Positions 18,055-28,897 of a stretch of DNA of 64,000 nucleotides are shown piece by piece. The DNA comes from Bifidobacterium platyrrhinorum (GTDB taxonomy: Bacteria > Actinomycetota > Actinomycetes > Actinomycetales > Bifidobacteriaceae). Both the position numbers and the translations under genes were made by a program. Location of the stretch: assembly GCF_010667645.1 (NCBI RefSeq), contig NZ_WHZV01000006.1, positions 62,001 through 126,000 of the forward strand, in the 5' to 3' direction. The notes under the pieces are model-generated. The model was not told the DNA's origin. It saw only the letters and a program-made list of their open reading frames with translations, and did no database searches. How positions within the stretch are numbered: the stretch's first letter is position 1; each line of letters opens with the position of its first letter.

Positions 18055-19479
18055 TCACCGCTCCGCGTACAAATCATCCGCAGTGACGAACGACATGTGA
18101 CCGTCGCCGGCGAAACGGGCTCGTGTGGCATCGGAGACGGGGTTCTTCGTGAACAACGTCAACCACGCCTCCTCGGTCTTGTACCCCTTCACCAGAGCGG
18201 ATCGACGTCGAAGCCGTTCGATGGCTTCGGACTCGTTGAATGCGTTGCGCCACTTGCATTCACCGAGCAGAATCAACTTCCCTATGGGGTCGGCGGCGAT
18301 GACGTCGATGTCCGTCTGCTCGCGCGCTATGGGATCGTTGCCCCACCATTTGCCGAACCGCGTGGCGATGAAGGGCAGCTCTCCGGCGGCGTTGCGTCGG
18401 ATCAGCCACTGACCGCACACCGTCTCGAACTGCTGCCCCACGTACGTATCGAACGCCGGGCCGAACGCAAGTTTTCTCGCCACGGCTTCGCCGATATTGC
18501 TTTCCAGAATGCTCATGTTGCGACCGACGAATCGGAACCAGTATGCGAAGAACGGGTCGGCGACGATATACATGCCTTTTCTCGATTTGGCCGGATCGTC
18601 GCCGAACGGCACCTTGCGTTCGATCAGACGCAATCCCACCAGCGTCTTCAGGTAGGCGCCGATCGAATCGGCGTCGACTCCGGCATGTTCGGCGATGAGC
18701 TTCGGAGTCGCGTTGCCGCCTGCAATGGCCAGCAGAATCGAGTAATAGGCCGCCGGCTCGCGCAGCTCCTGACGCAGAAGCATCATCGGCTCCTCACGCA
18801 GCACGCCGAGACCATCGAACATCAGACGCAGCACATTGGACTCGAAACCGTCCTGTTCACGTATCCGCGCGAGATAGTAGGGGGTTCCCCCGAATGCCGC
18901 GTAATAGCGAATCCGCTCCTGCGCGGGCGTATCCGGGAGGAATCGCGCCGCGTCGGCGTAGTCGAAGGGCAACAGGCGAATCTGCGCGGTTCGACGCCCA
19001 TACAGCGGACTCTTACGTCCCAACACGTTATTTTCCATAAATCCTTCACTGCTGCCGGACAGAATCATCGTCACATTGGTCTTCAGAAAACCGTGATCGA
19101 TCGCGATCTGCATGATGGACGGCAACGCGGGCTCGGACGCGGCGGCATACGGAAACTCGTCAAACACGAACACGATACGTTCGCCGGTCTTCCCCGCCTG
19201 CTCGGAGACGAACGACAGCGCCTCACGCCATCCGCCGAATGACGGCGTAGAGGAAGGCATACCGAAGAACTCCATCACCACGCGGGAGAAATCATCGAGA
19301 TTCATCTTGGCGCTCTGCTGTATCGCAGTGAAATACAGCACCCGTTTGTCTTTGACGAATTCATCGATCAGCGCGGTCTTCCCGACGCGACGGCGACCAT
19401 ACAGCACTACCATCTCGAACGAATCGCTGTCATACAGACGTTCCAGCACCTCCAGCTCATGCTCTCGCGCCACGAACAT
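18055..19479 (-). CDS. AAA/STAND-like ATPase with C-terminal DUF234 nuclease-like domain
   Basis: 474 residues from ATG 19479 (GGAGA upstream). Walker A GRRRVGKT is at 28-35 and Walker B VFVFDEFPY has D107-E108. Then comes the archaeal-ATPase signature region (MILSGSSEGFMENNVLG, SPLYGRRTAQIRLLPF), a winged-helix middle, and a C-terminal block TDIDVIAADPIGKLILLGECKW. That block has the D...ECK pattern of PD-(D/E)XK nucleases (the DUF234 domain). Such proteins are scattered in bacteria and archaea without an established role, and are often suspected mobile or defence-related genes. A 23-bp inverted repeat lies upstream. A paralogue is at 62055-63455. Confidence 0.82.
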   Translation of the reverse strand: MFVAREHELEVLERLYDSDSFEMVVLYGRRRVGKTALIDEFVKDKRVLYFTAIQQSAKMNLDDFSRVVMEFFGMPSSTPSFGGWREALSFVSEQAGKTGERIVFVFDEFPYAAASEPALPSIMQIAIDHGFLKTNVTMILSGSSEGFMENNVLGRKSPLYGRRTAQIRLLPFDYADAARFLPDTPAQERIRYYAAFGGTPYYLARIREQDGFESNVLRLMFDGLGVLREEPMMLLRQELREPAAYYSILLAIAGGNATPKLIAEHAGVDADSIGAYLKTLVGLRLIERKVPFGDDPAKSRKGMYIVADPFFAYWFRFVGRNMSILESNIGEAVARKLAFGPAFDTYVGQQFETVCGQWLIRRNAAGELPFIATRFGKWWGNDPIAREQTDIDVIAADPIGKLILLGECKWRNAFNESEAIERLRRRSALVKGYKTEEAWLTLFTKNPVSDATRARFAGDGHMSFVTADDLYAER

Positions 19480-19533
19480 GTCAGTCTCCGTTTCCTTCGA
19501 TGATTCGATTGCGGTTCCCACCATAACACTTCT

Positions 19534-19583
19534 AAGGGTGTTGTGATTACCTTAATTGTGATTAAGGTAATCACAACACCCTT
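19534..19583. repeat. 23-bp perfect inverted repeat upstream of the ATPase gene
   Basis: Arms 19534-19556 and 19561-19583 match perfectly around TGTG; each arm carries GGTGTTGTGATTACC. AT-rich compared with its surroundings and within 60 bp of the start codon, it could be an operator or cruciform site for the ATPase gene, or an insertion remnant. Confidence 0.7.
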
Positions 19584-19648
19584 GAACGAGACAGTTCAGA
19601 CGCATGATGGCGGACGGCCCGGCATGGGATTCTCAACCGGCCCGATGG

Positions 19649-19757
19649 CGTTGCCGTCGCCGGATCGCTGGCGTTCGCCATCGCGTTCTACTACGCGGTC
19701 GAAAAGCCCAGCATCCGCTTCGCCAAGCACGCCGCCACGGCCCTGATCGCGGAGTAG
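19649..19757 (+). pseudogene. C-terminal remnant of an acyltransferase 3 (OafA/YrhL-like) membrane protein
   Basis: The plus strand encodes about 35 residues, SLAFAIAFYYAVEKPSIRF and onward, ending at TAG 19755-19757. A hydrophobic helix followed by a VEKPSIRF-like motif is the usual C terminus of membrane acyltransferases. No start or upstream domain exists, and the inverted repeat abuts it on the left, so the 5' part was deleted. Just after the stop, CTGATCGCGGAGyAGCCGCCAGC occurs twice (19743 and 19768). Nothing else is seen in 19758-19921. Confidence 0.6.
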
Positions 19758-19921
19758 CCGCCAGCTTCTGATCGCGGAGCAGCCGCCAGCCGGCCGCTGC
19801 GGCGAGGCGAAGAAGCGGCGACCAGCCATATGCGTCGGCCCCATGCCACGGTCGGCACGGAACCGACGCCTGGCCGGCCTTCCGCATCGCTTGCGTGCCA
19901 GCTGTGGCACAGAACCGACGG

Positions 19922-21100
19922 TCAGCAATGAGAGGCCGGAGAAATCGGTGAAACGGACTCGCCGACCACATGAGCAGCCCGCTCGCCCGGAATGGAATCC
20001 CACGGCATGCGGCGGGCGACCATGGCGAATAGGAACAGCACGATGAACCCGATCACGGCGATGCGCAGCGGACCGTCGGTCGCGGCGACCCCATCATCCG
20101 CCGATCCGGCGGCCACGAACCCGGTGATCGCCATGACCGTCAGCGTGCCGAGCACCACCGTGCGCACGGCGTAGAACGCCGCACGCCGGCCCCCGTGCCG
20201 CGTGACCGTCTCGACGGTCATATGCGTGAACATGCCGCCGAGCGTCTGCCCGCGGTGCGTGAGCGGCACGAGCAGTTCGAACACCAGGAACGCCAGTGCG
20301 GCCGCGGTCGGCGCGATCGCGTTCATCCAGCCGACACCCACCGTGACGAGCCCGCCGAACAGCGTGAAATCGCCGTTCGCCAGCGGCGTGGCGAGCGCAT
20401 GGAACGCCAATACGACGGCCATCGTGAGCGGGAAGTAGGCGGCCGCGACGAGCATCATGTCGATGACGAAGGCGACCGTGCGGTGCAGCGCGCCCGGCCG
20501 CGTGTTCACCTCGTCGCGGCCCGGCAGCGCCGCGGCCGGCACCCATGCGCCGAACAGCCGCGCGACGCCGAGGCCGACGACCGCGCCGAGCGTGTTGGTC
20601 ATCAGGTCGTTGACGTCGAACTGGCGGTAGGCGCACGGGTAGAGGCCCCAGAATCCGGTGAGCTGCGACGATTCGATGAACAGCGACATGGCGAACCCGC
20701 CGCCGACCACCGCCCACCAGCGCCAGCGCAGCCAGCGGGCGAACACGAAGCCGAGGGGCACGAAGAACACCACGTTCATGACGAGCTGCAGCAGCCCGTA
20801 CAGGCCTCCGTACTGCAGGTCCTCGAGGAAGCGCAGCGGGTCGAGCTGCGGCGCGTAGTCGCCCGCGTGCGCCGCGCAGAAGGCGTCCGGATCGTCGGGC
20901 ATCGGGTAGAGCGTGAACGCGACGAGACCGGTGAAGTAGAGCACGCTCAGGTACGAGGCGCCGACGGACAGCGCGCGCAACCGGTGGTGGCGGTGGTACA
21001 GGCCGGCGAGGATCGGCAGCGTGAGCACGGCCGCGACGAACGGCCACAGCAGCACGGCGATGATGAACGACGTGGAGAAGTAACTCAAATACCCAAGCAT
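19922..21100 (-). CDS. VanZ-like / RDD-domain membrane protein
   Basis: 392 residues. The N-terminal half is a VanZ-like domain: six or so spans with FVPLGFVFARWLRWRWW, SLFIESSQL and FDVNDLMTNTLGAVVG. The C-terminal half (from about 210) has an RDD-like bundle beginning RTVAFVIDMMLVAAAYF. This two-domain architecture occurs in several actinobacteria. VanZ-type proteins are linked to teicoplanin tolerance and envelope stress, but the biochemical activity is unknown. Monocistronic, convergent with the acyltransferase remnant. Confidence 0.8.
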   Translation of the reverse strand: MLGYLSYFSTSFIIAVLLWPFVAAVLTLPILAGLYHRHHRLRALSVGASYLSVLYFTGLVAFTLYPMPDDPDAFCAAHAGDYAPQLDPLRFLEDLQYGGLYGLLQLVMNVVFFVPLGFVFARWLRWRWWAVVGGGFAMSLFIESSQLTGFWGLYPCAYRQFDVNDLMTNTLGAVVGLGVARLFGAWVPAAALPGRDEVNTRPGALHRTVAFVIDMMLVAAAYFPLTMAVVLAFHALATPLANGDFTLFGGLVTVGVGWMNAIAPTAAALAFLVFELLVPLTHRGQTLGGMFTHMTVETVTRHGGRRAAFYAVRTVVLGTLTVMAITGFVAAGSADDGVAATDGPLRIAVIGFIVLFLFAMVARRMPWDSIPGERAAHVVGESVSPISPASHC

Positions 21101-21173
21101 CGCGCACCACTATAGCGGCGCGTCTTCGATGAAGTTTCGACGCAGCCCGATGATCGGCTCCGAATATGCGAAA

Positions 21174-21191
21174 GGCCCGCCGAAGCGGGCC
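21174..21191 (-). terminator. Terminator of the gyrA operon
   Basis: On the minus strand GGCCCGC-TTCG-GCGGGCC is followed by TTTC, 36 nt after the stop of the DUF3566 gene. Tetraloop TTCG hairpin with a short T-run. Confidence 0.7.
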
Positions 21192-21226
21192 CTGCAAGCT
21201 TGACCGTACGCCGACCGTACGTTGGA

Positions 21227-21910
21227 TCAGTCGTCGCCGAGCGTGACGTGCACGCCGCCGACGAGGGAGCTCACGACGTTGTAGATCGCGGCGACGATCA
21301 CGGCGAGGAGCGTGAACAGCACGATCTCGATGATCGAGAAAATCGTGACCGCGGACAACACGGTGGGCAGCGAGAACACCTGCGCCAGGTTGAAGCCGTC
21401 GGCGTTCAGACCGGTGGAGGCGACGATCTGCGTGATCTGATCGAACACGCCGACCACGTTGAGCAGCACCCACACGAGCGCGGCGGCGACGATCTGGATG
21501 AGCGCGCCGGCGATCGACATCATGAAGGAGACCTTGCCGACGCTCCACACGTTGAGACGGGTGAGCGACAGGTTCATGCGGCGGGCGCGCGGGGTGCCGC
21601 GGCGCACGGCCGGACGGACCTTGATGCCCGACTGCGCCTTGGACTCGGCGTGCTCGCGGGCCTTCTCCTCGTCGATCAGCGGCTTGTTGGACACGGAACG
21701 GGCGACGCGCGGAGCATGCTCATGGCCTTCCGCGGCCTCGGAGGCCGGTTCGGCCGGGGCCTCGGGCGCGACGGCGGCCGGCACCGCGGCCGTCGGAGCC
21801 TCCGGCACGGACTGCACCGGCAGCGCGGTGGTCTCGCCGGACTCGGGGCGCTCGGGCAGCTTCACTTCAGGCACGTGCTCCTCGTGCAGCTCTTCTTGGT
21901 TGTCGCTCAT
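21227..21910 (-). CDS. DUF3566 transmembrane protein downstream of gyrA
   Basis: 227 residues. The first ~110 are Pro/Ala/Glu-rich and probably disordered. Then ARRMNLSLTRLNVWSVGKVSFMM begins the DUF3566 domain with two long membrane spans (GALIQIVAAALVWVLLNVVG and IIEIVLFTLLAVIVAAIYNVV). In actinobacteria this gene directly follows gyrA, as here, and is thought to be a small membrane protein of the growth machinery. No function is assigned. It likely shares the gyrase transcript and ends at the TTCG terminator. Confidence 0.85.
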   Translation of the reverse strand: MSDNQEELHEEHVPEVKLPERPESGETTALPVQSVPEAPTAAVPAAVAPEAPAEPASEAAEGHEHAPRVARSVSNKPLIDEEKAREHAESKAQSGIKVRPAVRRGTPRARRMNLSLTRLNVWSVGKVSFMMSIAGALIQIVAAALVWVLLNVVGVFDQITQIVASTGLNADGFNLAQVFSLPTVLSAVTIFSIIEIVLFTLLAVIVAAIYNVVSSLVGGVHVTLGDD

Positions 21911-21979
21911 GTTGCTCCTTCACGATTGCGATCGTATGTCCGCGAATCTCTAGCCGAGACTAGCAATCTTCGCAGACGA

Positions 21980-24679
<2,700 letters not shown>

Positions 24680-24725
24680 TTGATTGTCCTTTTATCGTCC
24701 AAGTCCTAGAAGGATCCCCAGGGGA

Positions 24726-26828
24726 TCACGCGTCGATCCAGGCGGCGTTGCGGGCGTTGCGCTGGATGAAGAGTCGACGGGGCTCGACCTCGTCGCCCAT
24801 GAGCATCGAGAACGTCTCGTCGGCCGCGGCGGCGTCCTCGATCTGCACCTGCTTGAGCACGCGGTGCTCCGGGTCCATGGTCGTCTCCCACAGCTCCTGG
24901 TAGCTCATCTCGCCCAGGCCCTTGTAGCGCTGGATGCCCTCGCCCTTCGGCAGCTGGCGGCCCTTCGCCTTGCCTTCGGCGAGCACGCGGTCGCGTTCGG
25001 AGTCGGTGTACACGAAGTCGTGCGGGCCCTTGGTCCACTTGAGGCGGTACAGCGGCGGCATGGCCACGTACACGTACCCGGCGGTGATCATCGGGCGCAT
25101 GTAGCGGAAGAACAGCGTGAGGTTCAGCGTGGCGATGTGCGCGCCGTCCACATCGGCATCGGCCATGATGATGACCTTGTGGTAGCGCACCTTCGACAGG
25201 TCGAAGTCCTCGCCGTAGCCGCCGCCGACCGCGGTGATCAGCGATTCGATGGTGTCGGACTTCATCATGCGGTCGAGGCTGGCGCGCTCGGTGTTGAGGA
25301 TCTTGCCCCTGAGCGGCAGGATGGCCTGCGTGATCGGGTTGCGGCCCTGGATCGCGGAGCCGCCTGCGGAGTCGCCCTCCACGATGAACAGCTCGCACTC
25401 CTCCGGATTGCTCGACTGGCAGTCCTTGAGCTTGTCCGGCATGCCGGCCGACTCGAAGATCGACTTGCGGCGCGTGTTCTCGCGCGCCTTCTTCGCGGCG
25501 AGACGCGCGCGGGAGGCCTCGATGGCCTTCTGGATGATGTTCTTCGACTCGCCCGGGTGCGCGTCGAACCAGTCGCCGAGCTTGTCGGTCATGACGCGCT
25601 GCACGAAGGTCTTCGCCTCGGAGTTGCCGAGCTTGGTCTTCGTCTGGCCCTCGAACTGCGGGGTGGTGAGCTTGACGGACACCACGGCCGTGAGTCCTTC
25701 GCGCACGTCGTCGCCGGACAGGTTCTCGTCCTTGTCCTTGAGGATGTTCTTCTCGCGCGCATAGCGGTTGACGAGCGAGGTGAGCGCCGCGCGGAAGCCC
25801 TCCTCGTGCGTGCCGCCCTCGGTGGTGGAGATCGTGTTGGCGAACGTGTGCACGGCCTCGGAGTAGGCGGTGGTCCACTGCATCGCGATCTCGGCGGAGA
25901 TGCCGAGCTTGAGGTCCTCGGCGTCGAAGTTGATGACCTCGTCCTCGACGGGCGTGGCCTTGCGCGACTTCACCAGGTACGCGACGTAGTCCTTGATGCC
26001 GTTCGCGTACTGGTAGGTGACGGTCTGGTGCAGCTCCTCGGCGGCGTTGTCGCCGTCGCCGGCCACCTCGTCGCCGGCCTCGTCCACGTGGCGCAGGTCG
26101 GTCAGGGAGATCTTGAGGCCCTTGTTGAGGAACGCCATCTGCTGGAAGCGCGAGCGCAGCGTCTCGAAGTCGTAGACGGTGGTCTCGAAGATCGCCGGAT
26201 CGGCCCAGAACGTGACGGACGTGCCGGTGGACTCGCCCTCGGCCATCGGCTCGCCCTTGGCGAGGCGGTCGGTCGGATGCTGGTTGAGGTACGTCTGGGT
26301 CCAGTGGAAGCCCTGGCGGCGCACCTCGACGTCCACGCGCGTGGACAGGGCGTTCACCACGGAGATGCCCACGCCGTGCAGGCCGCCGGAGACCGCGTAG
26401 CCGCCGCCGCCGAACTTGCCGCCGGCGTGCAGCTTGGTCATGACCGTCTCGACGCCGGAGATGCCCTCGCCGGGCACGATGTCGACCGGGATGCCGCGGC
26501 CGTCGTCGACGACGCGGATGCCGTTGTCCGGCAGGATCGTCACCTCGATGTGGCTCGCGTAGCCGGCCAGCGCCTCGTCGACGGAGTTGTCGACGATCTC
26601 GTACACGAGGTGGTGCAGGCCGCGCGGGCCCGTCGAGCCGATGTACATGCCCGGGCGGATGCGCACCGCCTCGAGGCCTTCGAGCACCTTCAGATCGGAG
26701 GCGTCGTAATGCTCGGGGGTCATCGACTCGTCGAGCTCGCCGTCCTGCAATTCGGTGGTATTGATATGTTCGTCCGCCGCCTTGAGCTGTTCTTCCTTGC
26801 TCTCGGCATTGTCCAACGAATCCGCCAC
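24726..26828 (-). CDS. gyrB: DNA gyrase subunit B
   Basis: 700 residues. ATPase subunit of gyrase. The GHKL ATP-binding region shows EIVDNSVDEALAGYA, DDGRGIPVDI and GGLHGVGISVVNALS. The transducer domain follows, and the TOPRIM domain has IVEGDSAGGSAIQGRNP and the acidic DADVDGAHI. The C-terminal YKGLGEM tail binds gyrA. An acidic insertion (VDEAGDEVAGDGDNAAEEL, about 240) is characteristic of this lineage. Transcription probably starts near 26940, leaving a ~110-nt leader with a hairpin. Confidence 0.98.
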   Translation of the reverse strand: MADSLDNAESKEEQLKAADEHINTTELQDGELDESMTPEHYDASDLKVLEGLEAVRIRPGMYIGSTGPRGLHHLVYEIVDNSVDEALAGYASHIEVTILPDNGIRVVDDGRGIPVDIVPGEGISGVETVMTKLHAGGKFGGGGYAVSGGLHGVGISVVNALSTRVDVEVRRQGFHWTQTYLNQHPTDRLAKGEPMAEGESTGTSVTFWADPAIFETTVYDFETLRSRFQQMAFLNKGLKISLTDLRHVDEAGDEVAGDGDNAAEELHQTVTYQYANGIKDYVAYLVKSRKATPVEDEVINFDAEDLKLGISAEIAMQWTTAYSEAVHTFANTISTTEGGTHEEGFRAALTSLVNRYAREKNILKDKDENLSGDDVREGLTAVVSVKLTTPQFEGQTKTKLGNSEAKTFVQRVMTDKLGDWFDAHPGESKNIIQKAIEASRARLAAKKARENTRRKSIFESAGMPDKLKDCQSSNPEECELFIVEGDSAGGSAIQGRNPITQAILPLRGKILNTERASLDRMMKSDTIESLITAVGGGYGEDFDLSKVRYHKVIIMADADVDGAHIATLNLTLFFRYMRPMITAGYVYVAMPPLYRLKWTKGPHDFVYTDSERDRVLAEGKAKGRQLPKGEGIQRYKGLGEMSYQELWETTMDPEHRVLKQVQIEDAAAADETFSMLMGDEVEPRRLFIQRNARNAAWIDA

Positions 26829-26898
26829 AGGGCTTCCTTCCTACATGTTCCCTGCATGTAACTCCACGCGAAGGGTTGTTTCGCGGGCCATTGCCTCA

Positions 26899-26952
26899 AA
26901 AACGCCCGTTACGGGGTCATGGAGCGTTTTGACCATACTGCATGTGATTCTA
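26899..26952 (-). promoter_or_regulatory. gyrB upstream region: -10 box and leader hairpin
   Basis: On the minus strand TAGAAT (26952-26947) is a likely -10. Downstream of it AAAACGCTCC (26930-26921) pairs with GGGCGTTTTT (26907-26898), forming a stem followed by a T-run inside the expected gyrB leader. This may be an attenuator or the terminator of the recF operon. The -35 is not convincing. Confidence 0.4.
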
Positions 26953-27072
26953 CTCGTTTTGCACGACGAGCGCTATAGGACCCCGTAGAAACGCGTTAGC
27001 GGGGATTGCGGCCTCCACGGCCGGCCCGGGGGCGGGGCACGGCCGCGGGCCGGGCGTCGCCCGCCCGCGGCG

Positions 27073-27543
27073 CTACCGCCGTCCCGTCCACCGGCGCTTG
27101 TAGCCGGCCGCGGGGCCGACCACGCGGATCCTCTCGATGGGCAGGCCCTCCAGGTTGCGGCGGATGGTGTCGGTGAGCTGGGGGATGAGGTAGGTGAGCT
27201 GCGTGGCCCACACCTGTGAGGCGGTGCCGATGGTGAGCACGCCGTCGTTGAGGCCGATCACGTGCGAATGCTGCGCGATGGCGGGCCCCACCACGCGGTC
27301 CCAGTGGTTGTTGAGCTCGGAGATCTTGAGGTGGGGGATCCAGTCGCCGTTGCGGGCGAGCAGGTTCGCCACGCCGCCGAGCCGAGCCGGGTCGCGCCCG
27401 GGCTTGCCGAAGCTCTCCCACGCGGCCTCGGCGCGGGCGGCGCGCGCCTTGCGCGACGATTCGCGCGCCGCGTACCGTTCGAACACCTGCGCCGGCAGTT
27501 CGCGCGGGTCGAGGCGCAGCGTCACGGCGATCGGCGGCCTCAT
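27073..27543 (-). CDS. DUF721 (DciA-like) protein
   Basis: 156 residues from ATG 27543, overlapping the recF stop as ATGA. The conserved C-terminal KH-like DUF721 domain reads HWDRVVGPAIAQHSHVIGLNDGVLTIGTASQVWATQLTYL. In bacteria lacking DnaC/DnaI, DciA proteins help load the replicative helicase DnaB, and the position between recF and gyrB is the usual actinobacterial one. The helicase-loader role here is by family. The N-terminal third is Arg/Ala-rich. Confidence 0.85.
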   Translation of the reverse strand: MRPPIAVTLRLDPRELPAQVFERYAARESSRKARAARAEAAWESFGKPGRDPARLGGVANLLARNGDWIPHLKISELNNHWDRVVGPAIAQHSHVIGLNDGVLTIGTASQVWATQLTYLIPQLTDTIRRNLEGLPIERIRVVGPAAGYKRRWTGRR

Positions 27544-28766
27544 CGCGCCGACGCCCCTCGCGGCGCCCCGGGCGCGTCCGGCGCATCCGCGCCGCGGGCC
27601 AGCCGAGCCACGTCGATGACGTTCACGGCAGGGCCGTGCGCATCGTCGCCGTCCTTGCCGCCGACGATGCGCGGGATGTCGCCCGCGGCGGCCACGGTGA
27701 CGAGCACCTGGTCCTGCGCGGCGGCGAAGGCGAGGATCTGTTCGCGGCGGGATTCGTCGAGCTGGGCGAAGACGTCGTCGAGGATGACGACGGGCGAGGC
27801 ACCGCGGTCGGCGGCCACGACCTCGAACAGCGCCATCTTGAGCGCCAGCGCCATCGTCCACATCTCGCCGTTCGAGGCGAATTCGCGGGCGGGCATCCCG
27901 TCGAGCGTGACGGCCAGGTCGTCGCGCTGGGGGCCGATGAGGTTCACGCCGCGCGACACCTCGCCGGCGTACAGCCGCTGGAAGTGCGCGGCGATCGCGG
28001 GACGGGGGTCGCCCGCGGCCTCCCCGTCGGCCCCGGAGGCCGTCTGCCGGGCCTGAAGGACCTCGGCGAACGACGGGGCGTAGGAGATGCCGGCCTCGCC
28101 GCGTCCGGACGCCAGACGGGCGTATATCGAGGCGTACGGGCCGGCGAGGCGGTCCACGACGTCGGCGCGCACGCGGGTGAGCGCGAGGCCGGCCTCGATG
28201 AACTGGCCGGTCCAGATCTCCAGGCCGCTCAGGGCCGCGTCGAACGCGCCCTCGCGCGCGCCGAGCTGCTTGAGCAGGGCCGCGCGCTGGCGGGCGATGC
28301 GTGTGAACTGCTGGAGCATGTCCGCGTAGCGGGGCACGAGCAGCGCGCCCGCCTGGTCGAGGAAGTTGCGCCGCGTGGCGGGGTCGCCGGAGACGAGGCG
28401 CTGGTCGTCGGGGGCGAAGGTGACGGACGGCACCTCGCCGACGATGTCGCGCAGGTAGCGGGAGGCACCGGAGTTGACGCGGGCGCGGTTCGCGCCGCGC
28501 GCCGCGATCGTCGCCTCGTAGGTGGTGGTCGTGTCGCCGTCGGTCACGTTCGCGCGGATCGTGGCCTTGCTCGCGCCGCGTGCGACGAGCGGCAGCGAGG
28601 AGGAGGTGCGGTGGCTGGTGCCGGTGGACAGCACCTCCACCGCCTCGACGATGTTCGTCTTGCCGAGGCCGTTCTCGCCGTGCAGCACGTTCACGCCGGG
28701 CGCGAGGTCGACCACGAGATGCTCCCAGGAGCGGTAGTGGTCGAGTGCGAGACGGGAGACGTACAA
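27540..28766 (-). CDS. recF: DNA replication and repair protein RecF
   Basis: 408 residues. RecF is an SMC-like ATPase that directs RecA loading at gapped DNA. Walker A GENGLGKT is at 30-37. The ABC signature-like region and Walker B (SPVVILDDVFAQLDESRREQIL) lie near the C terminus. VARGASKATIRANV and PDDQRLVSGDPATRRNFLDQ are family segments. The final ~30 residues are Ala/Pro-rich. It lies 131 nt after dnaN with an inverted repeat between, and couples to the DUF721 gene. Confidence 0.95.
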   Translation of the reverse strand: MYVSRLALDHYRSWEHLVVDLAPGVNVLHGENGLGKTNIVEAVEVLSTGTSHRTSSSLPLVARGASKATIRANVTDGDTTTTYEATIAARGANRARVNSGASRYLRDIVGEVPSVTFAPDDQRLVSGDPATRRNFLDQAGALLVPRYADMLQQFTRIARQRAALLKQLGAREGAFDAALSGLEIWTGQFIEAGLALTRVRADVVDRLAGPYASIYARLASGRGEAGISYAPSFAEVLQARQTASGADGEAAGDPRPAIAAHFQRLYAGEVSRGVNLIGPQRDDLAVTLDGMPAREFASNGEMWTMALALKMALFEVVAADRGASPVVILDDVFAQLDESRREQILAFAAAQDQVLVTVAAAGDIPRIVGGKDGDDAHGPAVNVIDVARLARGADAPDAPGAPRGASAR

Positions 28767-28805
28767 CGCTGCGGCCTTTCGACGGGGACGGACTGTGTGA
28801 TCAGA

Positions 28806-28866
28806 GTGATATTGATGGTGATATCGCTTGACGGTGTCGTTATTGCGATATCACCATCGCTATCAC
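28806..28866. promoter_or_regulatory. 22-bp inverted repeat between dnaN and recF
   Basis: Arms 28806-28827 and 28845-28866 pair with two mismatches around a 17-nt loop; each includes GATGGTGATATCGC. A T-run (CACTTTTTGG) follows on the plus strand. It may attenuate transcription from dnaN into recF or be an operator for a local recF promoter. Confidence 0.5.
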
Positions 28867-28897
28867 TTTTTGGGGTTTTCGAGCTCGGGGAACGGGC

